A stretch of DNA of 64,000 nucleotides from Emydura subglobosa. Lineage: Eukaryota > Chordata > Testudines > Chelidae. The notes below the pieces were generated by a model. That model saw only the letters and a program-made list of their open reading frames with translations, did not search any database and was not told the DNA's origin. Of this stretch, positions 11,880 through 24,082 are shown in pieces. Made by a program: the position numbers and the translations under genes. Position 1 is the first letter of the stretch. Every line of letters begins with the position of its first letter. The stretch spans positions 3,392,876 through 3,456,875 of the forward strand of contig ML680037.1 in the NCBI GenBank assembly GCA_007922225.1, read 5' to 3'.

Positions 11880-12922
11880 TAAAACAAATCCTTGACACGA
11901 CATACTTACCTGCAAAAATGGTCCAGGCTTCAGATTTGGTGTGCTTCCCAACAAATCTCCCCGACATTTGCAACTCTTCCACATATCATTGACCCTAAAG
12001 AGATTGGGGCAGTCTCTAAGCTCGCTCAGAATCCACCTAGTTGCTATAACAGTTTTCCACTAACCAGTAAAGGGATACTCAGTGCTGTCACATGCAACCA
12101 ATAAAAGATTCCTCAAGAGTATAGTCAACCTCTTCCCACAACTTCAACTTTCTACTCCCATATGGGACGACCTAAACCTGATACTGAAAAGACTGAGTAC
12201 ACCTACCTTTGAACCCATGGCCACCTGTTCACTGACATACCTCTCAATGAAAACAGCCTTCCTGATAGTGATTAACTCAGTGAGAACAACAGGAGAAATA
12301 GCTGCTCTGATGGCACATCCCCCCACACAGTATCATCTTGTTATAAGGTTACGCTCTCAGGCCACATCCAAAATTCATTCCTAAAGTAACTTCCCTGTTC
12401 CACATGATACAACTGATTCACCTTCCAACCTTTTACCCCAAGCCTCACCAAGACAAAAGGGAAGCTATATTACATTCCCTAGATGTCAGGAGGGCCCTGG
12501 CCTTCTACCTGAACAGGACAAAGTTTCTCAGGAAGTCCTGTAGACTTTTCCTCTCCATCACTGAAAGATCCAAGGGCTCAGCAATATCAGCCCAAAGACT
12601 CTCCAAGTAGGTCTCGAACTGCATTAGTCAATGTTACCAAGTTCATCATGTAACCCCTCCAGACACTATTCATACACATTCCAGAAGATTGATCCTTTCA
12701 TCCGTAGCCTTCTTTAAGAATGTCCCTATCTCAGATATCTGTAGAGTGGTGACATGGGCGTCAGTCCACACTTTCACAGAACATTATGCTATCACTAGGA
12801 ACTCTGCCTCTGATGCCATCTTTGGCTCCATAGTGCTGTCATCTGTAACTGACCTGACTCTGAAGTTCCAGTCCTACAGAAGGAATACTGCTTGGGCGTC
12901 ACCTACAGTGGAGCACCCATAG
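11880..12922 (+). pseudogene. DIRS tyrosine recombinase, decayed
   Basis: The N-terminal part reads RHTYLQKWSRLQIWCASQQ at about 11895, the SAM-like core-binding segment of the DIRS YR. The segment FEPMATCSLTYLSMKTAF at about 12215 matches the equivalent stretch in copy 1. The final part near 12690-12900 reads SSVAFFKNVPISDICRVVTW and ends close to the right terminus. The frame changes several times, and the Arg-His-Arg-Tyr catalytic set cannot be followed reliably. Confidence 0.7.
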
Positions 12923-13267
12923 AGACACTACTTGAAGAAGAAGAAGAAGAAATTACCTTATGCGGTAACGATGGTTCTTCAAGGTGTATGTCCCTATGGG
13001 TACTCCACAACCAATCCTCCTCCCCTCTACTTTGGAGTTCTTGTCAATGACTGTGTGATAAAGAAGGAACTGAGGGAGATTAGCTTGTGCGCACTGACCA
13101 GGGTCGTGGCTTAGCATGAGAAGAAGACAGTGCATGAGTGCACCTAACAGATACTGCTACTGAAGTTCTCTGATCAGCAGTGTGTGTATGCAAGCACACC
13201 TACAGTGGGAGCACCCATAGTGGGACATATCTTGAAAAACCATGGTCACTACACAAGATGAGTAACT

Positions 13268-15300
13268 TCTTCTGGTGCAGACATGAATTTCATGCAGATG
13301 TGTGCACACCCCACACACTCTAGCTAAAGAGTTTTGCCTAGCAGTGTCTACAGGGGCCACACTCACGCCCTGTGACTGTAGCCTTTCTCCTGGCTGGATA
13401 AGGGCAGCGCCATCCCAAACCCTCTCAGTTCCTTTGCACCAAACATCAAAAGTACAGATACCAATGCAGAAGGGACAGAGGGCAGGTCATGGAAGACAGT
13501 TCTGTATCACATCTCGAAGAACAACAGTTACAGATAGGTAACTCTTTTTTCTTCTTTGAATAGATGCAGCGGTATATTCCATGTGGCTGACTTACAAGCC
13601 GTACTTGCAGGAGGTGGGGCTCAGAGTCTATTTAAAGAAGGACTGCAGGAGTGCCTTCCCAAAGTTTGCATCTGATTTGGACACAGCCATAGTGGCATAG
13701 TGGTTTGCAAAAGTATGCACATGTCCAATAGAGGAATGTCATTTAGAAACGCTGTTGACATCACCTGAGCTCTGGTGAAACTAGCTTGTAACCCTGGACG
13801 AGCCTGGGCTGCTTCATATGCTGTCATGATAAAGGGAGTTATCTGTTTAGAGATGGTCTGTGCAGAGACTGTTTGACCCTTCATTTGTTCCACATATGAA
13901 ACAAATAGACCAGGTTGAGGAACAAAAAAGTTTAGTTCTATCCAGATAAATGCTAAACATCACCTGATAGTCAATGTGTGAAGACATTGCTCCTTTGAAG
14001 TTGTATGTGGCTTCGGGAAGAACACTGGTAGATATATAATTTGATTCAAGTGAAACTGAGAAACTACTTTAGATAAAAACTTAGGGAGTAGCCGCAGGGT
14101 TACTTTGTCTTTGGAAAATTGGTTGTAAGGAGGGTCTGCCATCAAAGCCTGAACTTGCACAGTTTTCTTGCAGACCTTATCGCCACAAGACACAGAAGGG
14201 AGAAAGAAGTCACCAAAGGCTTGAACATAGGTCCATAAGAGCCGCTAAAATAATATTAAGGTCTTTAACCAGTGGGTAGAGGTGAGTGACTCCATTCAAC
14301 AACCTCACTGCCATGGAGTTTGAAAACTCTGACTTCCCATAGATAGGTGGATGAAATGCCAAAATTGCTGTCAGGTAGACTCTCAATGAACTAAATGCAA
14401 GACCAGAAGACTGAAGGTGCAACAGGTACTCTAAGATGTCCTGGATACAAGCCAGCATCAGTTGAACTCCCTGGGCTGATGACCATACCAAGAATTACTT
14501 CCATTTGGCCAAATAGGCCACCCTGGTGGAGAGCTTCCTATTGTTAAGCAAGACCTATTTGACCACCTCTGAACTTTGTTCCTCATCATCTAGCCATGCA
14601 ACATCCATACTATGAGATGCAGACAGATGAGCACTGAATGCAAATCAGACCCTGGTGCAGAGTCTGGAGGTAAGGATGAAAAGGAAGGGCTATGAGAGGC
14701 CAAACCAATAATGTGAGGAGATTGGAGAAGCAACATTGCCTCAGCCACGCTGGAGCAATAAGAATGAGCTTGGCACAATCCAATTTCAGCTAAGAATGAC
14801 CTGTGGAATGATTGGAATTGGAGGAAAGGCATACAGGAGTACAGACTCCCAGTTCAGATGGAAAGCATCAGTCATGGAGACTGGACCAAGGACCTTCTTG
14901 GGTGCAGAACAGCTTTCATTTCTTTTTTTCTCTTGTGATAGACAGGTTAATCGTCGGGATGCCCCAAACTGCATCGATGAACCGCAGGGCACTGGGTTTC
15001 CGAGACCACTCGTGAGTTGGGGAGAAATTCCTGCTGAGGTGATCTGCTGGGTGCTTACGGGTCCCAAATAAGCATTTGACCACAGGGGTAATGTTTTCTC
15101 CAATGCAAAATTGCCAGGGCCTGATTGCCTACTGACAAAGCATGTTGCAGTGCGCTTCCCACTGCATATTCACGTAACACATTGTGGTGCAGTCTGGCAT
15201 ATTGAACTACCTGTGTGCATGCAGCCATATGGTCTAGCAGCCTCAGGCATATTTGGACTGTGGTTACCGTTTAGTCTGCAGCTCCAGACATAGGTGGCGG
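13268..15300 (-). mobile_element. DIRS-type retrotransposon copy 3, 5'-truncated
   Basis: On the - strand, tyrosine-recombinase sequence runs from about 14490 to 13620 (IQDILEYLLHLQSSGLAFSS, then QVQALMADPPYNQFSKDKVT). Post-RNase H sequence is at 15100-14740 (VLLYAFPPIPIIPQVIL), and RNase H-proximal sequence (LREYAVGSALQHAL) near 15200. RT and ORF1 are absent. The lower end carries a terminal repeat with the internal complement gaagaacaacagttacagat at about 13516. It begins exactly where copy 2 ends. Confidence 0.8.
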
Positions 15301-17512
15301 ATCGTTGGAATCACTTTGTAAAAATACTCTTGAACTCGTAGAGTCTGTCAGGGCCTCTGTTTGTTTTGAAATACTGTCATTTTAGTGTTACTCTTCAATA
15401 CCACTTTCAGTTAAAGGGCTACTGTCAATGTAAGTCACCCAGATAAACAAAAAAATTCATAATTATGTTACTAATACCGTAGACCTGGATGGATTTTATT
15501 TCAGATTAAGAAAAATTGACCACAATATTTGGTATAATGTCTCTGTGAGAGTAAGAATGTAGTGAATGACTCTCTAACATTTTGTATGTGAACTGAAACT
15601 AAAAACTGCATTTCCTTCCAGCTGTCCCTCCTTATTGTAGGGAGCCCCCTCTACATTTAAGGGACCAAAATAGAGAAAACAATAATCCATCTTTTAGAAT
15701 TAGCTACTTTGTTGTGTTCCAGAATCCATTCTTTGTTTTCATAAACAATTACATCTTTTTCTTGCAAATATATGAACCAAGTATAAACTTATTGTCCTCT
15801 GGAATCTACAGACATCTTGAAAAAACAGCTTTGAGTGGTGTGAACTGCTCATTCATCTCAAAGATTTGTTAATAGTGAAGACTAGCAAGGACAGCTTAAA
15901 TGGAAATATTAACTATTTCAAACTTCTGATACATTAAGTAGCATAAATATCAGTGTAATCCTCTGTTGGATGGTAGTGGTAGATATCAGGGCAGGGCTCA
16001 GTGAGGTAACTCATTATTGTCGAGGTGTGTGGAATGAGGAATTCAACACCTACCATCTCCAAAACTTAAAAATCACCTGCTCTCCCTCTCCTCTCTGGAA
16101 AGAGGGGAGGGGAAAGGGAGAAGTGTCTTTTACCCAATTTCAAAGCCTGAATTTTACTCTTGGTTGTCAAAAACCTCAAACTACTTTCTATGCCTTCGTT
16201 GGGTGCCAAAAGACCCAACTGTTTTCTGTTCAGCAGTCAAAACGTCCAGCTTCCCCTCAACAATTTCTACAATGCAATTCTGGATTTTCAATACAAAATT
16301 CTACAGCACATTCTAGTTGTAGATTTTGGCACAGTGTAATATAAATTGAATTTAATCTCAAAATAAATAAAATAAACCACAAGGTAAACTCTCCTGATTG
16401 GACTGAGGGAGCATGAGAGTAAGAGGTACAGTGCCATATAATTCTGAGGTTCTCTCCTCATAATTCAGGGATCTGTTGCATAATTGTGGTCTGACTTGAC
16501 ATAGTAGCCCAGTCACTCGATGGATTTATTATCTCACTAGTTAAGTTCCTAAAACTGGCAAAAAGCAGCTCTACAGGAAAAAATTCTCATTTCTTTCCCA
16601 CCTTCCCAGTCCAATGTCAGTTTAAAAACTTTATAATTAGCCTAATGTTGCAGTTACAACCTTTTGGGTTGTTCTGCTAGTCAACAGATAGACTTGAACT
16701 CAGAGTGATAAGGTTCAAGCTACTCAGTTGATTGTACGTTGCCTGTGTCATTTCTTTTATGGACTGAATAGTGGATTCAGGGAGTAGGCTGTTTGTGTCT
16801 CTGGAAGAAAGGAAAATGACTGTTCTGTGAATAGTAAGGTCTAATTTATCAGATCAAATGGCAGAGCAATGGCAGTGAGATCTATACTGTGCATGAGACA
16901 GACACCCAGACATTGTCTGTGCAATGCCAATATTATTATTTGAAACCAGCCACTTTTATCAAAGCCGGAGGGAATGCTGGAGTACCTCAAGCTGCCAGGA
17001 GAGCAGTTTGTAGATCAATTAGCAGCTTTTCAGGCACCTAGGTTCAATCAGCTTCTTCTGTAGAGCATACATGCTAAGATAGCAGTGACAGATAAAGTTA
17101 AGGCTTCTCCCTGACAGATCACACTGAAATGACACATACTGGCATTGATATGAATCACAGAAACTGATGATGACATGCTGCATAACTAACCTGTCTTGCG
17201 CTGTGCTGTGAGCTAATGTGTCAACAGTCTGCAAACCATGTTACAGCATTGGAAGCAAATTAAAATATCAGAGGGCTACATGATCTGACATTTACCACCT
17301 GTCCATTTTTATAGGAAGAATTGTCACTATTTTTATAACCACAGCTTAGTTTTCTATTTATAAAAACAAGTGTAAGATAATGTTTGCCACAGATTATGGG
17401 ATTTATTCCACTTCTAAGGAAAAGCCTTCAGAGTTTAAAAGGAGTGCAATTCCACTTGTATTTATTTTTAAAGAAGTTACAGAACTTTATAAAACAGATA
17501 CACCTTTCTTAA

Positions 17513-17680
17513 TACCTAGAGAGGTGGTGGAGTCTCCATCTTTAGAGGTTTTTAAGCTGAGGCTTGACAAAGCCCTGGCTGGGATGATATAGCTGAGGTT
17601 AGTCCTGCTTTGAGCAGGAGATTGGACTAGATGACCTCCTGAGGTCCCTTCCAACTCTAATATTCTATGATTCTATGATT
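17513..17680 (+). mobile_element. CR1 LINE 3' end
   Basis: This is a short copy of the same 3' region as 3884-4672: [20 protein letters not shown], stop, then the 3' UTR and ATTCTATG units. It is truncated to the last 168 bp and has few differences from the other copies, suggesting a young subfamily. Confidence 0.93.
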
Positions 17681-17904
17681 AATGTTGGCCAGAATCATCT
17701 TTCCTACATACCTGATGTTTATTTTCAAAGACTCATGGCCTCCATTTTTTAAATCAAACACATTATTTTATTGACAAAATATGTTTACATAACTTCTGAA
17801 TTCACATCTCTGGTTTTACATATTTTGCATTTGTATAATATGTATCAATTTTTGTATAAGAAAGATACATGATTTGATCTACAAACGTGACTAATTTGAA
17901 CCAC

Positions 17905-18760
17905 TGCTTCAAGATTAATTCAAAACACAGCAACTAGGATCATACTCCTTGTCTGTTGCTCTGATTGTCAACCCCTCTTTGAATCCCAACGTTGGCATCC
18001 CATTTCACGCTGCCTCAAAATCCAGCTTCTTGTCCTCACCTTCCCTTCCACTCTTCTATTATTTGGGGGCTATAGGTTCCACACTGTCATTCAGACAATA
18101 TTGTGTTAGTCATTGTATATACACTGGGAATGAGAGAGAGAGTTCCTGTCCTGCGGAGCTTCCCACTTAAATAGACAAGACAGATGACATAGAAGCAAAA
18201 CGTTAGAAGTACTTTTGAAAAATGTTCTCTGATCATGATGTTCCCTCCCTTCTCCACTCTGCCAGCCCTAAACATCCAGCTGTTTCTCGCACAATGGTCA
18301 GCACTCTCCTCCATGATGCCACCTACAAGTAGAATGCCCTCCCTGAACCTGAACTGAATGTGACCATCTCCACCTCCAAATTCCTCCTCCAGAGCCATTT
18401 CTGCTGCAACAAGAAATTAGCCAACTAATGATGAGTAGATTGTACAGCAGTTGGCAATAGCTCATTCAATTTATTAATTATTTAATAAAAGAGAAAAAGC
18501 CTTTGAACTGAATCAAGCAATCCACATTTGCTTATTCATAGACTACATAACCATGTGACTGTTTCCCTCCCCTCTGCCCATTCCTTCCTATCGTTTGTTG
18601 CACTCACTTTGTGCCGCATTTTACATTAGATTTTCAACCTTTTGAGGCAGGAATCATGTTGTCTGATGTGTTTGTATAGGTCCTAGCACAGTGGGGCCTT
18701 ATCCTGGCCAGGGCTTCTAGGCACTACAGCAGAATAAGTACTAATTTTAATAATAGCATT
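17905..18760 (+). repeat. L2-like LINE 3' region, degenerate
   Basis: Words such as cacagcaactaggatcat, ctctgattgtcaacccctct, tgccacctacaagtagaatgccctccc and tcctagcacagtggggcctt follow the order of the 3' end of L2-type LINEs in amniotes. An additional piece at about 18115-18200 (gggaatgagagagagagttcctgtcc) is likely part of, or inserted in, the same repeat. It is old and heavily mutated; boundaries are approximate. Confidence 0.5.
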
Positions 18761-19638
18761 GGTGACATGAAGAAATATAGTATGGGAAATCGCTTCCATG
18801 GGAAAAAAAGGACAGACAACTTTACGTCAGCATCAAGTAGTTTTTATAATATATGGTTACCATTTTTGGAATTTGAACAAAATAAATAGACAGATAATAA
18901 CCAAACACAAATTGACCAAACACAAATAAATCTTTTAAAGGTAACAAATACAGGTTATGAATAAGATTTGTTATTTGTATTCAAAACTTGGGTATGTTAA
19001 TGTTAACAATTAAAAAATAAAAAGTTCAAAAAATAAAATAGAATGTTTCATTGATTAATGTGCATGGTTTCTAAGAATTATTTTCAAATTATCTCTTAAT
19101 TTTATACAGACACTTCTATTTATATTTCAACTATTTCATTTCATGTGTAGACTTGGCTCTGTTTATATTAATTTATTTTTTTCAAGTAAATGATTCATAA
19201 GGGAACTTTTAAACAAGTAAACTTCAAGATTTTTTAACTAAAACGAAAACATAAAGGTTCAGTTCTGACTGTGGTTTTTATTCTTGATGACTTGACTTTA
19301 TAAAAAATTCCAATGGTTTAACTAAAGTATGTTTTTCAAATCGATTTTATTAACGTGGTTCAAACCTCTGTGAGATAGACTAAACCTGACTTATGTCAGT
19401 TTACCTTAATTCAGCTACTGACCAAATTCAGCTGTTACACTTTGTCAGACAGAGATGCTTCAACACCATATGCACCTGTTCCGCTGGTGGGTAGTGCTGA
19501 AAATAAAAGCATGAAAAATATTGAATATCAAGCTCATATTGTGATTTATGTCGTTTCCACTGATAATGGAATCATTTTTAGAAACATGCTGTAATATTTT
19601 GTTTTTGTTAGTATTTATAATATTGACTTTAATTACAG

Positions 19639-19949
19639 GAAACGTGAAGAAGAAAATAAGAGGAAAGAAGCAGAAATGCTGGAGGGAATGCAGAACCTGG
19701 TACTCAGTAGGGTACAAGTACAGCCACATCCTGCAAATAGAGAGAAGAGTAACAGAACTCCTAGCACTTCACAGCTGTCTAGTAAACAAATTTTTGTGCA
19801 TAGTAAGAGGCTTTTCTGTGGTAACACTTCTCAAAGCCAGGCAGGGAAGAACAATAGAGGATTACCTGCAACTTCTCAAAACAAAACGACACCAAAGGAG
19901 AAATGTCAATCTGCAGAACTGCCGGGTGAAGATCACAAAAATAAAAAAG
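19639..19949 (+). CDS. INVS: INVS (inversin) internal exon, first in window
   Basis: Inversin is a ciliary ankyrin-repeat protein (NPHP2) of the proximal 'inversin compartment', where it works with NPHP3, NEK8 and ANKS6. It dampens canonical and supports non-canonical Wnt signalling. This exon begins after ttacag with the last base of a codon, then encodes KREEENKRKEAEMLEG and a Ser/Gln/Lys-rich, probably disordered stretch ending EDHKNKK. It leaves one base (donor ag|gtttgt). KREEENKRKEAE matches human inversin just after the first IQ motif, as I remember it. Length 311 nt, 103 full codons. The ankyrin repeats and IQ1 are encoded upstream of the window. Confidence 0.9.
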
Positions 19950-21346
19950 GTTTGTAATCAATGAATTGGCCAGACTATGCACTATAGGTCCAGCGATATT
20001 CTGTAGATGGGCTGTCTGACCATTTCCATCATGGGAGCTGGCATATTGTGCTCCTTCTTTGTTCTTTTATCACTTAAGCCAGTATACTGATTTGGGTATG
20101 AATCATTTTATTATGCAAGTTCTGTCCATTTACATGGTCACAATTACAAACATTGATTATGTTAATTTATTATGTGTTAATAGTCAAAATATTTCAAGAC
20201 AGGTGATTGGTTGTGGAGCTTCTTAGTTTATCAGGGGGTCTGTTTCAATAACTTATCTTTAAGCTCCTTTTATCACTTAAACACTTGTGTTTATCTTCTG
20301 TTCTTTTTGTCAGTTATTTTCTATCATATATAAATGAATGTAAATTGTTTTATGTAAATAGGTGTGTTCCCCTCCAAAGCAATTAGTACTAAGTAGAGTG
20401 TTGCTTTACTTTAAGAAAAAACTTATTTGAAATATCTGGTTTTCTGGTGAACTTCAATGTGGAAATTTCAAATGTTATTTTTATATATAAATACAATGTG
20501 CAAGGTGAAAGTCCCCAGCACACAGAAGGACTATGTGCAGGTTTCTCCCAGTGACAGGGTACTTCTACAGTGCCATACCCAGGCCTTTTCACCATTCCAT
20601 TTAGGGTACTTTGCACCCTGGGGGCAATAGGAGGAAGCAGAGTTTGTGCTTCCCTGAGAACACACACTGTGGCTTCTCCCTCCCCCATTGTGCCAGAGGT
20701 GCTGGGGGTCACAACATTTCCCCCCCCACACACACACCTTTTCCCTTGCTCTCAAATACCTCTCAAATACTCGCAAATGTCGTTCAAGGGAAACCGCAAG
20801 ATTAGTTCCTCTTAAAAGGGTTATAATCTTCCATCAAACTAAGAAACGATTTACTGAGGAGGACAGCTAAAAGTACACACATGTTAGATTAGTTTGATCT
20901 GAATTTCCAGTGCATACTTAACAATCCAAAAAACAAATAACAAAAAAATATATCCAAACTCAATTAGTAATTGGACCACTAGTGGGAAAACTATTTAATA
21001 ACCTCTTGATCTGTAGAATAGGACATGTATTGAATCTGCATCATAGCTACATGACAGAAGAATTGTACGGATGTAATTGAGGCCATTGTAAGAGCCTGCT
21101 TCTCTCCAACAGCCTCAAACCATAAGAACTCTTGCTGGTCTCTCAAATGTAAAATTACCCCACCTCCTCCTGGAGTTCTTCAGATAACTGGAAATCTATT
21201 ACCATGGAGCAAAGAAAAAGGAGGCTAAGGATCTGTTTCTTCTGAGTCATCACCCAAACTCCTTTACTTTGGGGGCAGGAAAATGGCCTATCAGACTGTA
21301 CAATTAATTGACCTTATAGCAAAACCAGACAAAAGATTTCTCTCTT

Positions 21347-21596
21347 AGGGTTGGTATACACTGCCGGCGAAATTCAGCAGCAGTCAACAGGAGATATGCA
21401 AGCTACATAGAGTGGTGCTCCGTGGCGTCCCTCACTAAACTGCCCTCCCATCGACGCAGCATTAATCTTTTTGTGGGAGTGGATTAACGCCATTGACTTC
21501 CGGATCGATTGAACGGGTCTCCACTGCCGCTCAATCAATCCCGAAGAATCAATCCGGCGATGCCAACGGTGCCGCCATCAATATAGACATATCCTT
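21347..21596. repeat. non-autonomous DNA transposon (MITE)
   Basis: The segment starts agggttggtatacactg and ends aatatagacatatcctt, imperfect inverted termini of the 'gggt..gtctacact' kind. The body is GC-richer and CpG-containing (ccggatcgattgaac, atccggcgatgcc), unlike the flanking AT-rich intron, which supports an inserted unit. The superfamily is uncertain, probably hAT-like. Confidence 0.5.
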
Positions 21597-22009
21597 CGTC
21601 ATATGTTTGCATGATAGGGCTGCATAATTGGGTAATGATAAACAAATAGCAATGTAAAACAGCAGAAGTAAGTTTCTCTCTGCATATGTAGTAAATACCT
21701 CCTCTTGTAAACACAACATTAAAATATTAAGGTCACAAAGATAAAGAAATAAAAAATCAAGACTTGCCAGAAATTAGGTTTTCTATTGCAGAATGAATAT
21801 GTGGGGTAGAGATAGGAGGGAAATGAGGGATGGTGAGGATAAGGAAGGGAAAAGGAAAGGGGCAAAAAGCTTGAAAGAAGCAGAAAAAAATGAGAAAAGG
21901 GAACAGGAAAAAGAGTGTAAAAACACAGAAGAGGTGTGAAAACCCTTTTCTTTCAACCTCTCTCAACTCCTCCTTTGCTAAAACTCTCCTGTAACTTTTC
22001 CCTGAGCCT

Positions 22010-22345
22010 CACCCACAGGTGATAGGGCATTTTTGTCTTTTATCATTTTCCTCTATGAGATCATTTGAGAGCATAGTGATTGTCTGATTTCACCCACATA
22101 GTTGCTATTGGAGCATTTAGTGCACTGAATAAGGTACACCACATGTTGAAATAGGCATGTGCAGGACCCATGGATCTTGAGAGAGGTGTTATGAGAGGGT
22201 ATTAATCATTGTAGGGAGATATATCTGCAGGTTTTGTATCTGTTGTTCTGACCGGGTCTGGTGAAACTTTGAATTGGTGTGTCCTGATCTGTGGGGAACT
22301 GGCTTTTGACGATGAGCTTGGAGATGTTGGGGTGCCTGGGAACTA
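22010..22345 (-). mobile_element. Penelope-like element fragment (GIY-YIG end)
   Basis: Read on the - strand, it matches the 3' part of the Penelope copy at 53840-54100 in this window: aatgattaataccctctca, cacatgcctatttcaacatg and gtgcactaaatgctccaata correspond to aatgatcaatgccctcacag, cacatgcctatcacgacatg and gtgcactgaatgccctaaca. The - strand peptide NYVGEIRQSLCSQMIS matches the start of the GIY-YIG endonuclease domain of vertebrate Penelope-like elements, and SPVGEAQ the later 'PVGEHF' block. RT is absent. Confidence 0.75.
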
Positions 22346-22364
22346 GACGCAATAAAGGTCAAAT

Positions 22365-22530
22365 CCTGAAGTCCTTAATCAGTTCTTACTTGGGCTAAAC
22401 TCTCATAGATCTCAGTGAAAGTTTTACCTGAGTAAATACCAAGTTGGGAATGCAGGATTTAGTCTTAAGGTCCAGACCCTGCAGTCTTTACTCAGGCAAA
22501 AATCCCATTAACTCCAGTCAGGTGCAGGAT
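22365..22530. repeat. fold-back repeat (caggatt...aatcctg MITE)
   Basis: Complementary words face each other: tcaaatcctgaagtcctta near 22358 and the inverse-related ctgcagtctttactcaggca near 22480, with acttgggctaaactctcata opposite gtgaaagttttacctgagt. This is the common amniote palindromic MITE whose arms read 'cctgcagtccttactcaggcaaaactcccattgacttc'. A related half occurs near 24425-24480. Confidence 0.5.
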
Positions 22531-23297
22531 TTGGACTGCCGCAAGTATCAAGTTCTTGCTTTGCTACAGAAAGCCATCTGCCTTTTACAAAGGATTTGCA
22601 TAGGATTTTGTCCAAAACAAATAACTGAATCTGTCACTTAGGAAGAAATTCCAGCATAGCAATTATAAGTAGCTTTTTCGCACTTGCTATTAATGTATAA
22701 AGATTAAAACAAAAGAAAAGTTAAAGGCTCTATCTCCAACATCTACTCTTCACTCAGACAATCCTCTTTCCAGTCTTCACTCTGTCTCATATGCAGCAGC
22801 AGAAATGCCTTAGTCCTCAGTTCCCATAGCAGAGAAAATTTTACACATGCAGACCCCTCTTCACATGCCATAGTGTACTCAGAAGTCGTCATCTCCGGGT
22901 TTTCCTACTCAGAAAAAGCTCCCTTTATTCTCAAATATGGTCTGTGCCTTTTAAAATAATTTTGTTTCTCGCTGTTTTGTTTTGAATTTGACCATTTTCG
23001 ATTCCTTCTCCTCTTAGTCACTTTACTTGCCTAATTACTGAACGTTCTACCACAAATTCTTTTTAATCATAGTAGTGTCATGGTTAACTTCAACACAAGT
23101 TCTATCTATTATACTCATGATGCTAACAGGAGGTCACTTGTAGATTTTAGTATGACGGATGCTATTTTTAAAGGGCTGTCACTTTTCCTTGCCAAGATAG
23201 GAATGATCCTGTTGGGGAATCAGGGACATTGTCCTAACAATACTGGAAATGTACTACTGTTGTACCTTGTATTGGCCCATTCCTGCTAATATTCTGC

Positions 23298-24082
23298 CAG
23301 GCAAAGTCGGCAGCAACAAGGGCCAGGTTCAGTATCTAGGAGTTCTTTTCAATAATACACCACAAAACCGGCTCCAGCTCCCACCCAGTAACCTGGGACA
23401 ATTACACACCACCCTTGGGTACCTCTAGAGGCAATACTTCCCCTCTCACAAGCACAGAGAGTGAATGTAGGAAAGAAACGTTTAATAAAAAGGGGAAAGT
23501 AACCCACCATTAACTTGGGAAAATGCCGCAAACAGGATTCATAAGCATAAAACCATGAGCAAAACACCCACTCCAGAGTACTGTGTCCTTTTGCTTCAGA
23601 TTTTTAAATCCCAGCAAACAGAAGTTCCTTTGATGTGCCCTTCCCTTCACAGCATCCCATTCACAGGTCAGTGCAGACCCAGAGTTCAGAGATGCAGCTG
23701 CAGAGTTCACCTGCCACCTTGCTCACTCCTCTATCCAGCCACCCTGCTGGCCACTCTACTCCATTGGCCGCTCAGCCAGTCACTACTCCGCTGGCCACTC
23801 CTCCGATATCTGCTTCTCTCCTGTGACCTCTGCTGGTCATGCTCTTGAGGTTCCTCCCAGTTCTCAGTGATTTCAACTCTCAGTGATTGTCAGTTCTTAG
23901 TGGGTGAACCTCAGCGCTGAAGCTGGGCAGGAGCCCTATCCCACAACAAGTGATTTCAACTTTAATGATCGTTTAATAAACCGGAAAACTCCTAACAGAG
24001 CCTTAATTAGCTCTATCTTTTACCGGGAGGGGGCAGGTTAATCCATGTCTGGGGCTCTTAGGCAGAGCCCCACCTCCCCACA
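23298..24082. mobile_element. probable solo LTR of an LTR retroelement
   Basis: The 785-bp segment runs from tgccaggcaaagtcgg to gccccacctccccaca, so it has TG...CA ends. It contains AATAAA motifs at about 23482 and 23970 and Leu/Pro/Thr-rich accidental open frames. I recognise parts (gggcaggagccctatccca, cctaacagagccttaattag) as a turtle LTR-type repeat. No internal retroviral genes and no clear target duplication were seen. Orientation is undecided. Confidence 0.45.

Larger units (their letters stand above)
7764..13267 (+). mobile_element. DIRS-type retrotransposon copy 2, near full length, decayed
   Basis: This 5.5-kb element has inverted termini: ggttacttgtaactgttgtt at 7764 corresponds to the inverse of the segment ending aagatgagtaact at 13267. 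Both ends share ctgatcagag(g/a)acttcagta, and an internal inverse copy of the end lies at 12930-13010. In between are decayed ORF1, RT-RNase H and tyrosine recombinase in the DIRS1 order. Such elements integrate through a recombinase and make no target duplication. Stops and frameshifts in all three ORFs show it is dead. Confidence 0.87.
1..19638 (+). other. INVS: INVS intron, 3' part (5' end outside window)
   Basis: This is the non-coding sequence before the first INVS exon in the window; it ends in an acceptor reading ttacag at 19633-19638. The preceding INVS exon should carry the first IQ motif, and I found no such exon here, so the intron is probably longer than 19.6 kb. Stretches 1-780, 1800-2320, 15300-17512 and 18760-19638 hold nothing I recognise: AT-rich, no conserved-looking ORF, no tRNA. 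The rest is filled by the repeats listed separately, above all the DIRS block at 5.4-15.3 kb. Confidence 0.75.

Noticed and set aside
17949..18398. Possible exon in frames at 17949-18170 (+) or 18087-18398 (-)
   Set aside because: The sequence follows L2-type 3' region words and has no splice sites in phase with INVS.
23555..23848. 97-codon frame rich in Leu/Ser/Pro
   Set aside because: Inside the probable solo LTR, repetitive (ctggccactc words) and with no homologous motif.
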